Below are positions 33,105 through 41,799 of a DNA stretch of 64,000 nucleotides, piece after piece. The notes under the pieces were generated by a model. The model saw only the letters and a program-made list of their open reading frames with translations, searched no databases and was not told the DNA's origin. The stretch covers positions 1 to 64,000 of the forward strand of contig CALFVD010000044.1 of NCBI GenBank assembly GCA_937928005.1, read 5' to 3'. Origin of the DNA: an uncultured Neomegalonema sp. (GTDB lineage: Bacteria; Pseudomonadota; Alphaproteobacteria; Rhodobacterales; Rhodobacteraceae). A program made the translations under genes and the position numbers. Each line of letters starts with the position of its first letter. Position 1 is the stretch's first letter.

Positions 33105-34250
33105 ATGGATTTCGCGCTGACCGATGAGCAGGTCGCCATTCAGGAAATGGCGGCGGGATTCGCCGCCGATAAGCTTGCACCTAAGGCTTTGGAATGGGAC
33201 GAAACCGGGCATTTTCCGGCGGATGTCGTGCGCTCAACCGGTGAGTTGGGGTTGGCGGGAATTTATGTGCGCGAAGATGTGGGCGGCTCTGGTCTAGGGC
33301 GGCTGGATGCCGTGCTGATCTTTGAGGCACTGGCGCATGGCTGCCCTTCCATCGGGTCATTCATCTCGATCCATAATATGGTCGCGTGGATGATTGACCG
33401 CTTTGGCACCGAGGAACAACGCCAGAAATGGGTGCCGAAGATGTGCGCGATGGAGGTTATGGGCAGTTATTGCCTGACCGAACCCGGCTCTGGCTCGGAC
33501 GCCGCAGCCCTACGCACGCGCGCAGAGATGGACGGGAACGAGTGGAAACTCAACGGAACCAAGGCGTTCATCTCTGGCGGCGGGCATTCGGATATCTATC
33601 TGGCGATGGCGCGAACCGGCGGCGAAGGGCCAAGAGGCGTGTCGGCTATGTTGATCGAAGACGGGGCCGAAGGGCTGAGTTTCGGGGCCGAGGAGCGCAA
33701 GATGGGCTGGCGCGCACAACCGACGGCGCAGGTGCAATTCGACGATTGTAAGGTGCCCGCAGACCACCTACTCGGCGAGGAAGGCAAAGGGTTTCGCTAC
33801 GCGATGGCGGGCCTTGATGGGGGGCGATTGAATATTGCGGCAAGCGCGTTAGGAGCGGCACAATCGGCGCTAAATGCTTCGCTCGTCTATGCAAAGGAGC
33901 GCAAGGCATTTGGGCATTCGATTGCGGATTTCCAGTCTTTACAGTTCAAGCTGGCCGATATGGAAACCTCGCTGACGGCGGCCCGCGCGCTGCTGTATCA
34001 GGCGGCTTGGAAGCTGGACGAAGGCGCGCCCGATGCGTCGAAACATTGCGCGATGGCCAAGCGATTCGTGACCGATGCGTCCTTTACGGTGGCGAATGAG
34101 GCGCTGCAAATCCATGGCGGCTACGGCTATCTGTCGGATTACGGGATCGAAAAGATTGTGCGTGATTTGCGGGTGCATCAGATCTTGGAGGGAACCAACG
34201 AGATCATGCGCGTTATCATCTCACGGCATATGCTGGCGGAAGCCGCGTGA
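33105..34250 (+). CDS. Acyl-CoA dehydrogenase, isobutyryl-CoA dehydrogenase (ACAD8) type
   Basis: 381 aa. APKALEWDETGHFPADVVR, GLAGIYVREDVGGSGLGRLDAVLIFEALAHGCPS and SIHNMVAWMIDRFG closely follow the ACAD8 wording. Flavin/substrate motifs CLTEPGSGSDAAAL, FISGGGHSDIYL; catalytic Glu in HQILEGTNEIM. It oxidises isobutyryl-CoA to methacrylyl-CoA in valine catabolism with FAD/ETF. GGGAGGAG precedes the ATG; overlaps the threonine ammonia-lyase gene by 4 bp (GTGA). Confidence 0.9.
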   Translation: MDFALTDEQVAIQEMAAGFAADKLAPKALEWDETGHFPADVVRSTGELGLAGIYVREDVGGSGLGRLDAVLIFEALAHGCPSIGSFISIHNMVAWMIDRFGTEEQRQKWVPKMCAMEVMGSYCLTEPGSGSDAAALRTRAEMDGNEWKLNGTKAFISGGGHSDIYLAMARTGGEGPRGVSAMLIEDGAEGLSFGAEERKMGWRAQPTAQVQFDDCKVPADHLLGEEGKGFRYAMAGLDGGRLNIAASALGAAQSALNASLVYAKERKAFGHSIADFQSLQFKLADMETSLTAARALLYQAAWKLDEGAPDASKHCAMAKRFVTDASFTVANEALQIHGGYGYLSDYGIEKIVRDLRVHQILEGTNEIMRVIISRHMLAEAA

Positions 34251-35458
34251 CGATCACGCCGGACCTGATCCGCCAGACCCATGATGCGATACGCGATTCC
34301 ACGATCCGAACGCCGATTGTGCGGGCGACACGCCTGTCGATGCAATTGGAGATCGACCTGTATCTGAAGCTGGAGAATTTGCAGCATACCAATGCGTTCA
34401 AGGCGCGGGGTGCGCTGGCCAAGTTGTTGACACTGAACGACACGCAGCGCGCGGCAGGGGTGATCGCATGTAGCGCCGGAAATCATGCGCAGGGCGTGGC
34501 GTATCATGCGACCCGGCTGGGCATCCCCTCAACCATCGTGATGCCGGAGGGAACGCCGTTCAATAAGCTGAAACGTACATCGGATTTTGGAGCGCGCGTG
34601 GTGACGCATGGCGCGGGCTTCGATGAGAGTGTGCAATTCACGCTGGATATGGCGCGTGCGGATGGGTTGACCGTGATCCATCCGTTCGATGATCCGGTTG
34701 TGGCGGCGGGGCAAGGGACCGTCGCGATTGAGATGCTGGAGGACGAACCGGATCTGGACACTATCGTCGTGCCGATTGGTGGCGGCGGATTGATCGCCGG
34801 GATGGCCGTGGCGGCGAAGGATATACGGCCTGATATCGAGATTATCGGGGCGCAGGCGGTATTGTTCGATGCGGTCAAAGCGCAGGTGGAAGGCGGCGAG
34901 ACGCATTTTGGCGGACAATCGCTGGCCGAAGGAATATCGGTGCGTGAACCATCAGCGGCGAATGTCGAGATCATTCGGCGGCTTGTCGATCGGGTCGAGA
35001 GCGCGACGGAGGCAGAGATCGAGGATGCGGTCTTCGATCTGTTATCCCATGAGAAACTGGTGGCCGAGGGCGCGCCGGGGGCTGGGCTGGCCGTGATCGA
35101 GAAGAATCTCGATGCTTTTCGCGGGCGCAAGATTGGGCTGGTAATCTGCGGCGGGAATATCGATTCGCGCCTGCTATCGACCTTGATTCTGCGCGGATTG
35201 GTGCGGGATGGGCGGATCACGCGGCTGACCTTTGAGATCGCCGATACGCCGGGGCAATTGTCGAATATCGCACGGATCATCGGCGATGCGGGCGCGAATG
35301 TGGTTGAAGTCATCCACCAACGCATGATGCAGACGGTTTCGCTGAAACAAGCGGAGTTGGAAGTCGTGATCGAAGCCCGCGACCGCCCGCATGTGATCGA
35401 GATCGTCTCGGCGCTACGAGATGGCGGATTTGCTGTGCGCGCGGAAGGCGTTGCATGA
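34247..35458 (+). CDS. ilvA: Threonine ammonia-lyase with C-terminal ACT domain
   Basis: 403 aa, GTG start overlapping the upstream stop. PLP fold-type II: KLENLQHTNAFKARGALAKL with the Schiff-base Lys, SAGNHAQGVAYHA, PIGGGGLIAGMAVA (phosphate loop), CGGNIDSRLL. The last 75 residues (LTFEIADTPGQLSNIARIIGDAGANVVEVIHQR) form an ACT regulatory domain, the arrangement seen in single-ACT (TdcB/TdcB-like) threonine dehydratases. Produces 2-oxobutyrate and ammonia. Flanked by branched-chain acyl-CoA dehydrogenases, suggesting a catabolic or balancing role. Confidence 0.92.
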   Translation: MTITPDLIRQTHDAIRDSTIRTPIVRATRLSMQLEIDLYLKLENLQHTNAFKARGALAKLLTLNDTQRAAGVIACSAGNHAQGVAYHATRLGIPSTIVMPEGTPFNKLKRTSDFGARVVTHGAGFDESVQFTLDMARADGLTVIHPFDDPVVAAGQGTVAIEMLEDEPDLDTIVVPIGGGGLIAGMAVAAKDIRPDIEIIGAQAVLFDAVKAQVEGGETHFGGQSLAEGISVREPSAANVEIIRRLVDRVESATEAEIEDAVFDLLSHEKLVAEGAPGAGLAVIEKNLDAFRGRKIGLVICGGNIDSRLLSTLILRGLVRDGRITRLTFEIADTPGQLSNIARIIGDAGANVVEVIHQRMMQTVSLKQAELEVVIEARDRPHVIEIVSALRDGGFAVRAEGVA

Positions 35459-35491
35459 AATTTTCACGCAAGAAAGACTGAGGAAGCATCC

Positions 35492-36655
35492 ATGTTCACC
35501 ACTTCCATGAATTTCGGGCTTGGCGAAGAGATTGATGCTCTGCGCGAGATGGTGCAGAAATTTGCCGCCGCCGAGGTTGCACCGCTTGCCGCCGAGATTG
35601 ATCGGACGGATGAGGCACCCTATCAGCTATGGCCGAAAATGGGCGAGTTGGGGTTGCTGGGAGTGACGGCGGACCCGGATTTTGGAGGGTCCGGGATGAG
35701 CTATCTCGCCCAGACCATCGTGATTGAGGAAATCAGCCGGGCGAGTGCATCCGTGGGGCTGTCTTATGGGGCACATTCCAATCTGTGTGTGAATCAGATC
35801 AATCGCCATGGGACGGTGGAGCAAAAGGAAAAATTTCTACCCAAGCTTTGCTCAGGCGAGCATGTCGGCGCGCTGGCGATGAGCGAGCCGGGGGCAGGTT
35901 CCGATGTTGTGTCGATGAAGATGCGGGCCGAGAAGCGCAATGATCGCTTCATCCTCAATGGTACGAAAATGTGGATCACGAACGGGCCGGATGCAGAGAC
36001 TTTGATCGTCTATGCCAAGACTGACCCCGATGCGGGATCAAAGGGAATTACTGCATTTCTGATCGAACGGTCGATGGCGGGGTTCTCGGTCGCGCAGAAG
36101 TTGGACAAGCTAGGAATGCGCGGCTCGGCCACGGGGGAATTGGTGTTCGAGGATGTCGAAGTGCCGTTCGACAATGTGCTGGGCGAGGAAGGACGTGGCG
36201 TTCAGGTGTTGATGTCCGGCCTCGATTACGAGCGGATCGTACTGGCCGGAGGGCCGGTTGGGATCATGGCGGCGGCGCTGGATGCGGTGGTGCCCTATGT
36301 CCATGAGCGCAAGCAGTTTGGCACGCCCATTGGCGAGTTTCAGCTAATGCAGGGCAAATTGGCGGATATGTATACGACGATGAACGCTTGCCGCGCCTAT
36401 GTCTACGCCGTCGCGCAGGCTGCGGATCGGGGGGAGACTACGCGCAAGGATGCCGCCGGTTGCATCCTCTACGCCGCCGAGAAGGCAACGCAAGTGGCGT
36501 TGGAATCGATCCAATGTCTTGGCGGAAACGGGTATACGAACGAATATCCGGTGGGCCGCCTGCTGCGCGATGCGAAGCTCTATGAGATCGGCGCGGGGAC
36601 CAGTGAGATCAGGCGAATGTTGATTGGGCGCGAGATGTTTCAGGAAACGGCGTAG
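35492..36655 (+). CDS. ivd: Isovaleryl-CoA dehydrogenase
   Basis: 387 aa. [42 protein letters not shown] and [20 protein letters not shown] are typical of IVD. The catalytic Glu is in the unusual internal position ([13 protein letters not shown]) and the usual C-terminal Glu is replaced ([13 protein letters not shown]), which separates IVD from other ACADs. Third enzyme of leucine catabolism, giving 3-methylcrotonyl-CoA. Methylcrotonyl-CoA carboxylase genes are not in the window. A MITE begins 2 bp after the stop codon. Confidence 0.95.
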   Translation: MFTTSMNFGLGEEIDALREMVQKFAAAEVAPLAAEIDRTDEAPYQLWPKMGELGLLGVTADPDFGGSGMSYLAQTIVIEEISRASASVGLSYGAHSNLCVNQINRHGTVEQKEKFLPKLCSGEHVGALAMSEPGAGSDVVSMKMRAEKRNDRFILNGTKMWITNGPDAETLIVYAKTDPDAGSKGITAFLIERSMAGFSVAQKLDKLGMRGSATGELVFEDVEVPFDNVLGEEGRGVQVLMSGLDYERIVLAGGPVGIMAAALDAVVPYVHERKQFGTPIGEFQLMQGKLADMYTTMNACRAYVYAVAQAADRGETTRKDAAGCILYAAEKATQVALESIQCLGGNGYTNEYPVGRLLRDAKLYEIGAGTSEIRRMLIGREMFQETA

Positions 36656-36657
36656 TC

Positions 36658-36751
36658 TATAGCGATTTGCGATAAACCTGAGCCATATTTCACGCCAAGA
36701 GCCGCGCAAAATATGGCGTTTGATGATTCAGGATAATCGCAATTCGCTTTA
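36658..36751. mobile_element. 94-bp palindromic MITE, copy E
   Basis: Runs from TATAGCG to CGCTTTA, exactly 94 bp; core AAACCTGAGCCATATTTCACG, GAGCCGCGCAAAATATGGCG as in copies A and C. It fills almost the whole space between the convergent genes ivd (stop at 36655) and the pseudouridine synthase (stop at 36753), so it must be part of both transcripts' 3' ends and may serve as a bidirectional terminator hairpin. Confidence 0.85.
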
Positions 36752-36752
36752 G

Positions 36753-37313
36753 CTATGATTTGGGCGCTTTCTTTGGGTCTTCCGAATGACGCCAATCCCC
36801 ATTTGCCAAGCCGTCCAATGACCAGTCACCTACCCGCGACCGGATCAGGCGCAAGGTTGGATGGCCGACAGCCGCCGTCATGCGCCGCACCTGTCTGTTG
36901 CGGCCTTCGGTGATGGTGATGGAGATCCAGCAATCTTCCACTGTTTTGCGCACCCGTACAGGCGGATCACGGGGCCAGAGGGCAGCGGGCGCATCCATGC
37001 GTTTGACCTCGGCGGGGCGCGTTTTTCCGTCCTTCAGGGTCACGCCCCTTCGCAAGGCGTCGATTGCCTCGAAGTCGGGAATACGCTCGACCTGCACCCA
37101 ATACGTCTTCGGCATCTTGAATTTAGGGTCGGAAATCCGGCTTTGCTGTCGCCCATTATCGGTCAATAGCAGCAGTCCTTCGCTATCGCGATCTAATCGT
37201 CCCGCCGGATAGACACCCGGCACCGAGATATAATCGGCAAGCGTCGCCCTGCCCTCCCCATCTGTGAATTGTGGCAGGACGCCGAATGGCTTGTTGAAGA
37301 GGATAAGGGTCAT
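36753..37313 (-). CDS. RluE/RsuA-family pseudouridine synthase
   Basis: 186 aa. [11 protein letters not shown] at the N-terminus, catalytic [17 protein letters not shown] (about 40-58), KTYWVQVE and [22 protein letters not shown]. Short, without an S4 domain, like RluE, which modifies 23S rRNA U2457 (E. coli numbering). The start overlaps the stop of the upstream beta-propeller gene by 4 bp, so it sits at the end of the SRPBCC-propeller operon, probably by chance of gene order. Confidence 0.9.
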   Translation of the reverse strand: MTLILFNKPFGVLPQFTDGEGRATLADYISVPGVYPAGRLDRDSEGLLLLTDNGRQQSRISDPKFKMPKTYWVQVERIPDFEAIDALRRGVTLKDGKTRPAEVKRMDAPAALWPRDPPVRVRKTVEDCWISITITEGRNRQVRRMTAAVGHPTLRLIRSRVGDWSLDGLANGDWRHSEDPKKAPKS

Positions 37314-38260
37314 TTCGTCTCACGGATGAATAGGCCGAACGCGCGCGGGCCATCACCCGTATCGTATTCGTCGATCACATCCAGCGTTTCAGCATTGATT
37401 ACCGAAATCGTGTTGGAAAACCAATTGGCGACGATCACACGCGCGCCATCCACACTGATATCAATGCCTTCGGGATATTCGCCAACGTCAATCTTGCCGA
37501 TGATTTTCAGCGTATCCATGTCGAAGACAGTGACGGTATTGGCATATTGATCGGTGACAAAGCCTTTGCCCTTTGCGAAGGCCACCGCGTAGGGGCGCTC
37601 GCCAGTTGAAACGGTGCCGATTTTCTTGCGGGCGGCGATGTCGATGACTGTCACCGTGTTGGAGCCTACATCAGCCGTGTAAGCACGCCCTTCATGGATG
37701 GTAATGCCAAAGGGGCGAGCGCCGGTTTTTACGGTTGCGATTGGCTTGTTGGTTGCCGTGTCGGTAAGCGAGACTTGATTAGAATCGCGATCCGCCGACA
37801 ACAACAACGCGCCGTCTGGCGTAATGGCGAGGCCCGATGGCGATTCACCAACCGGGATACGCGCGACAATCTCGCCAGTTTTAGCATCGATAGCGAAAAT
37901 ACGCGCTTCGTACCAATCGGCGACATAGAGCCTTTCGCCATTGGGATTTACTGCGATACCGAGTGGTCCGCCTTCGAGGGTAATGCGGCGCTCGATTGTA
38001 CCGTTGACTGTGTCTATGACGCTGACAGTCTTGTTTTCCGGGCTTACGACATAAGCGTATGCGCCATTTGGCGACAAGGCGATTCCGGCGGGTTTGCCAC
38101 CGACTTTCACGGTTGCGCGGGTTTCGCCAGTATCGAGGTCGATAATAGAAACATCATCACTAGATTGATTGGTGATAAATGCTTCGTCGGCCACGGCCCA
38201 GAAAGAAAGAGCAGCGGCAAGTGAACCCGCCGCCGCCCCTATCCAAAATCGAAGCGCCAT
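37310..38260 (-). CDS. Periplasmic YVTN/PQQ-system-type beta-propeller protein (I)
   Basis: 316 aa with an N-terminal signal segment ([24 protein letters not shown]). Seven blades built on the pattern [30 protein letters not shown]...AYVVS, the YVTN repeat. Similar proteins accompany PQQ-dependent alcohol dehydrogenase systems (TIGR03866 type) where they are thought to aid the electron-transfer or sensing machinery. A paralogue lies at 40186-41163. Overlaps SRPBCC (upstream) and the pseudouridine synthase gene (downstream). Confidence 0.85.
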   Translation of the reverse strand: MALRFWIGAAAGSLAAALSFWAVADEAFITNQSSDDVSIIDLDTGETRATVKVGGKPAGIALSPNGAYAYVVSPENKTVSVIDTVNGTIERRITLEGGPLGIAVNPNGERLYVADWYEARIFAIDAKTGEIVARIPVGESPSGLAITPDGALLLSADRDSNQVSLTDTATNKPIATVKTGARPFGITIHEGRAYTADVGSNTVTVIDIAARKKIGTVSTGERPYAVAFAKGKGFVTDQYANTVTVFDMDTLKIIGKIDVGEYPEGIDISVDGARVIVANWFSNTISVINAETLDVIDEYDTGDGPRAFGLFIRETK

Positions 38261-38805
38261 CAGTTTCCAGTAGCGAATTTTTCGGCCAGTGCAGCCAGAC
38301 CAGCTTCATAGATGCCCGTTACGGCAGCAATCGCAGCGGCATCGTTCAGGTTGTCAGGGGGATTGTTGTTCGGATAACCGCGATAGAATGCGCCTTTCCA
38401 CTCGACCAACGATCCACCGTCTTCACTCGGCTTGACAGTCAGATGCGAAGAGTAATTCGTCACCGGCAGAATTTCGACCTTCACTGCCGTAATGCGGTAG
38501 GAATAGCTGCGTTTTTTCTCGGTATCGCTATATTTGTATAGCACTTCAGCGATGGTCGGGCCGCCTTCCTCTCCGAGTGTTAGCATACGGGTCGCATCGA
38601 TTTCGTTACCATTCGTGCCGTTCGTCTCATGGACGGCAGGATGCCAGCTCATATCCTGAAAATTGCCGATCACGGCCCAGACTTCAGCGGGCGGCGCGGC
38701 GACCTCTTGTGTGATGGTGACTTTTTGGCGGGTCGGGCCGTGGGCACTCGCCAGCATGGGCACGAAGGCCAATGCCGTGGCGATGGCAAGTCCGATTATT
38801 TTCAT
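38260..38805 (-). CDS. Secreted SRPBCC (MxaD-like) protein
   Basis: 181 aa from MKIIGLAIATALAFVPMLASA (signal peptide; GGGAGGGAAACC before the ATG). The mature part VTITQEVAAPPAEVWAVIGNFQDMSWHPAV is the polyketide-cyclase/SRPBCC start, found in MxaD-like proteins near methanol/alcohol dehydrogenases. Followed by a hydrophobic-pocket sheet and a long C-terminal helix (AAIAAVTGIYEAGLAALAEKF). Probably binds a small hydrophobic ligand or assists cytochrome-dehydrogenase docking. Divergent from the solute-binding protein gene. Confidence 0.85.
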   Translation of the reverse strand: MKIIGLAIATALAFVPMLASAHGPTRQKVTITQEVAAPPAEVWAVIGNFQDMSWHPAVHETNGTNGNEIDATRMLTLGEEGGPTIAEVLYKYSDTEKKRSYSYRITAVKVEILPVTNYSSHLTVKPSEDGGSLVEWKGAFYRGYPNNNPPDNLNDAAAIAAVTGIYEAGLAALAEKFATGN

Positions 38806-38983
38806 GGTTTCCCTCCCTGCGGGATTATGTCGTTGCCCCATATTGACGGTGTCGCCGGGGTCTCGAAGGGAAGCCTATCAAGCGGTCAGGCGAAAACAAG
38901 GCGTCCAGTGCTTAGAAATCTCATAGAAAATTCCGACATGCATCGGTTGACGGGCGCTGGTCTGGATTGGAACACTCCGGCCC

Positions 38984-40174
38984 ATGAAGCATTTACTCCA
39001 ATATTGCCTATTCGTCCTTTCCGCTGTTGTCGCTATGCCGTCTTATGCCGCCGATCCAATATCGGTCAAAGTCGGCATCCTACGGGTTGAGCGGGAGCGC
39101 CCATTACCGTTATCGCGGCTAGATCTACCGCCCGATGATCTAGGTTTTGCCGGGGCCACGCTTGGGGAGAACGACAATAACACGACTGGGCGTTTCTTGG
39201 GGCAGGTCTACGAAACCATCACTGAAACCGCACCGCCTGAAGAGGCGGCGGCGGCGATGGATGCGATGATTGATGGCGGCGTCGGATTCATCGTGATGAT
39301 GGGTAATGCTGGGGACGTTATCGATTTGTCGGATCATGCGGCGGGGCGCGATGTACTGCTACTCAATGCGCAAGCCGAGGACAATATGCTGCGCACCGAT
39401 GAATGTCGCGCTAATCTGCTGCATGTCGCGTCGAGCCGGGCAATGATGGCGGATGGGTTGGCGCAGTTTTTAATGTGGAAACGGTGGCGCAAATGGCTGC
39501 TGATCGTTGGCTCACATCCCGAAGACGAGGCTTGGGCCGAGGCGCTACGGCGAGCGGCTTCGCGGTTTGGGGGGAAGATTGTCGAGGAGCGTGTATTCAA
39601 GGATACTGGTGGCGCACGACGCACGGATACAGGCCATGTTCAAGTGCAAAAGCAAATTCCAGTCTTCACGCAGCGAGCGAAGAAGCATGATGTAGTTATC
39701 GCCGCCGATGAGTCGGATGTGTTTGCCGGATATCTACCCTATCACACATGGGATGCGCGGCCTGTGGCTGGGTCGGCGGGGCTACGCCCGGTTGGTTGGC
39801 ATCCGGGAAACGAGGCGTGGGGCGCGACGCAGTTTCAGCGTCGGTTCGAGAAGATTGCTAACCGGCGCGTGCGGACACTAGATTTTCAGGTTTGGCTTGC
39901 CCTGCGGGTCATCGGTGAAGGTGTCACACGAACCAGTTCAGCCGATCCAAAAGCGGTGCGCGATTACGTGCTTGGTTCCGATTTTGAGTTGGGGATATTC
40001 AAGGGCACGAAGGTCAATTTTCGCCCATGGAATCAGCAACTCCGCTCGCCCGTACTATTGGCGAATGACCGAATGATTGTCTCGGTTTCGCCGCAGAAAG
40101 AATATCTGCATCAGGTTAGCCAACTCGATACGCTTGGCTATGATGAACCCGAATCCCGTTGCTCGCTCAACTGA
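38984..40174 (+). CDS. PQQ-system ABC transporter substrate-binding protein (TIGR03863-like)
   Basis: 396 aa with a signal peptide (LLQYCLFVLSAVVAMPSYA). Periplasmic type I binding fold: VKVGILRVERERPLPLSRLDLPPDDLGFAGA, LGQVYETITET, then a second lobe (FLMWKRWRKWLLIVGSHPEDEAWAEALRRAA) and LVLANDRMIVSVSPQKEYLHQ near the end. The wording fits the substrate-binding protein of the PQQ-alcohol-dehydrogenase ABC system. No ATPase or permease gene is next to it. First gene of the operon SBP-propeller II-beta protein. Confidence 0.85.
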   Translation: MKHLLQYCLFVLSAVVAMPSYAADPISVKVGILRVERERPLPLSRLDLPPDDLGFAGATLGENDNNTTGRFLGQVYETITETAPPEEAAAAMDAMIDGGVGFIVMMGNAGDVIDLSDHAAGRDVLLLNAQAEDNMLRTDECRANLLHVASSRAMMADGLAQFLMWKRWRKWLLIVGSHPEDEAWAEALRRAASRFGGKIVEERVFKDTGGARRTDTGHVQVQKQIPVFTQRAKKHDVVIAADESDVFAGYLPYHTWDARPVAGSAGLRPVGWHPGNEAWGATQFQRRFEKIANRRVRTLDFQVWLALRVIGEGVTRTSSADPKAVRDYVLGSDFELGIFKGTKVNFRPWNQQLRSPVLLANDRMIVSVSPQKEYLHQVSQLDTLGYDEPESRCSLN

Positions 40175-40185
40175 AGGATATCCTT

Positions 40186-41163
40186 ATGCGCGCCAGTGTT
40201 GCCGTCTTTACCGCCCTGTTGACGACCCTTTCCTGCCTCGCTCCGGCGGCCCATGCCTTCACGATCTATGTGACAAATGAGAGGGGTAATACGGTTACGA
40301 TCATCGATTCCGAGACATTGGAAGTTACAGGCACCATTGATGCGGGCGCTCGGCCTCGGGGTATCACCATCAGCCCCGATGGCAGTGAATTATATGTCTG
40401 CGCCTCCGATGATGACACGGTGAATGTCTTTGATACGAAGACGATGAAGCGCAAGCACACCCTGCCCTCTGGCCCGGACCCCGAACTCTTTGTACTGCAC
40501 CCAAGTGGCAATCCGCTCTACATCGCGAATGAGGACGATAATATCGTCACTGTGGTCGATGTAAAAACCCGCAAAGTGCTGGCAGAAATTCCGGTCGGTG
40601 TGGAGCCGGAAGGTATGGGGGTCAGCCCGGACGGCAAGATCGTGGTCAATACTTCTGAGACTACGAATATGGCGCATTTCATTAATACCGAAACCTTCGA
40701 TATCGATACGAATGTACTCGTCGATCAGCGCCCGCGCTTCGCGCAATTCACCGATGACGGTAAGTTACTTTATGTCTCCGCCGAAATCGGTGGCACCGTG
40801 AGTGTAATCGACCCGACAAAGGGCGAAATCATCAAAAAGATCGAATTTGCCGTACCAGGTATCTTACCAGAGGCATTGCAACCAGTAGGCGTGCGAGTAA
40901 CAGAAGACAGCAAAAAAGTCTTCGTTGCCCTTGGCCCCGCAAACCGGGTGGCGCTGGTGAATGGTGAGACGTTCGAGGTGGAAAAATATCTGCTCGTCGG
41001 CCAGCGCGTCTGGCAACTCGCCTTCTCACCAGATCAGAAATTCCTCTACACGACTAATGGTAATTCCAACGATATTTCCGTTATCGATGTGGAAAAAGAA
41101 AAGGTCATCAAATCGATCCCTGTCGGGGAACAGCCTTGGGGCGTTGCCGTATCGCCCGAATGA
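40186..41163 (+). CDS. Periplasmic PQQ-catabolism-type beta-propeller protein (II)
   Basis: 325 aa from MRASVAVFTALLTTLSCLAPAAHA (signal peptide; AAGGA 7 nt upstream); a TTG 27 nt earlier is less likely. YVTN repeats such as TVTIIDSETLEVTGTIDAGARPRGITISPDGSELYVC. Resembles TIGR03866 beta-propellers of PQQ-dependent catabolism. Co-oriented with SBP (12 bp gap) and the next gene, and a paralogue of the divergent propeller I. Role in the periplasm is presumed scaffold or redox accessory. Confidence 0.87.
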   Translation: MRASVAVFTALLTTLSCLAPAAHAFTIYVTNERGNTVTIIDSETLEVTGTIDAGARPRGITISPDGSELYVCASDDDTVNVFDTKTMKRKHTLPSGPDPELFVLHPSGNPLYIANEDDNIVTVVDVKTRKVLAEIPVGVEPEGMGVSPDGKIVVNTSETTNMAHFINTETFDIDTNVLVDQRPRFAQFTDDGKLLYVSAEIGGTVSVIDPTKGEIIKKIEFAVPGILPEALQPVGVRVTEDSKKVFVALGPANRVALVNGETFEVEKYLLVGQRVWQLAFSPDQKFLYTTNGNSNDISVIDVEKEKVIKSIPVGEQPWGVAVSPE

Positions 41164-41189
41164 TTTGTCACAATAATAGGACTTCCTCC

Positions 41190-41648
41190 ATGAAAACTAT
41201 TCTTGCCGCCGCAGCCCTTGTACTCGCGCCAGTCTCACTGCTTACCGCTGCTCACGCAGCCCCGCTATGCGAAGCCAAGAAAATGGGCTTTGCTGGTCTA
41301 CTGGCCAAGTGCAACAAGGAAGAATTGCCGCCTTTGACTTTGGCCTCCGGCAAGCCGCTTGCCGAGGGGGATATTACCCTGCAATCGGGTGCCTATTACG
41401 AAATTGAGTTGATTGCGGATGGATCGGCAGAGCTGGCGCTTGCCGGGCCAGAGTTCTTTCGTGCGATCTGGATCGACGAGATCGTTATTAACGATCTGGA
41501 AATTCGCCCGCTTGGGATAGACAGCTTTGAGTTTGATGATGAAGGCGTAATCGAATTATCCTTCATTGCCATCAAACCGGGCACCTATGAGCTGAAAATT
41601 CCCGGCAGTCGGGGCGACAGCCAAAAGGTTAAAATCTCGATCCAATAG
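41190..41648 (+). CDS. Secreted beta-rich protein of the PQQ-type cluster
   Basis: 152 aa from MKTILAAAALVLAPVSLLTAAHA, a clear signal peptide. The mature part (LAEGDITLQSGAYYEIELIADGSAELALAGPEFFRAIWID, LSFIAIKPGTYELKIPGS) looks like a cupredoxin-type sandwich, but the usual His/Cys/Met copper ligands are not seen, so no metal claim is made. It follows the propeller gene after 26 bp. Function unknown. Confidence 0.75.
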   Translation: MKTILAAAALVLAPVSLLTAAHAAPLCEAKKMGFAGLLAKCNKEELPPLTLASGKPLAEGDITLQSGAYYEIELIADGSAELALAGPEFFRAIWIDEIVINDLEIRPLGIDSFEFDDEGVIELSFIAIKPGTYELKIPGSRGDSQKVKISIQ

Positions 41649-41727
41649 CGACGATGCGTCGAAAAACTATGCGTTGGACAGGATGCCTATTGCGTGCGTT
41701 GACGTCGCGGCCTACTTGAGTTGCATG

Positions 41728-41752
41728 GAGCGCGCACACGGATTGCGCGCTC
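41728..41752. terminator. GC-rich hairpin before the MFS gene
   Basis: GAGCGCGC-ACACGGATT-GCGCGCTC, a perfect 8-bp stem in the 151-bp gap between the beta-rich protein gene and the MFS gene. No U-run follows, so it is either a weak terminator, an mRNA 3' stabiliser or a leader hairpin of the exporter mRNA. Confidence 0.35.
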
Positions 41753-41799
41753 AGATCGTAATGAATGGCCAGCATATCATGTGGCCCTGAAAGGTTGCC

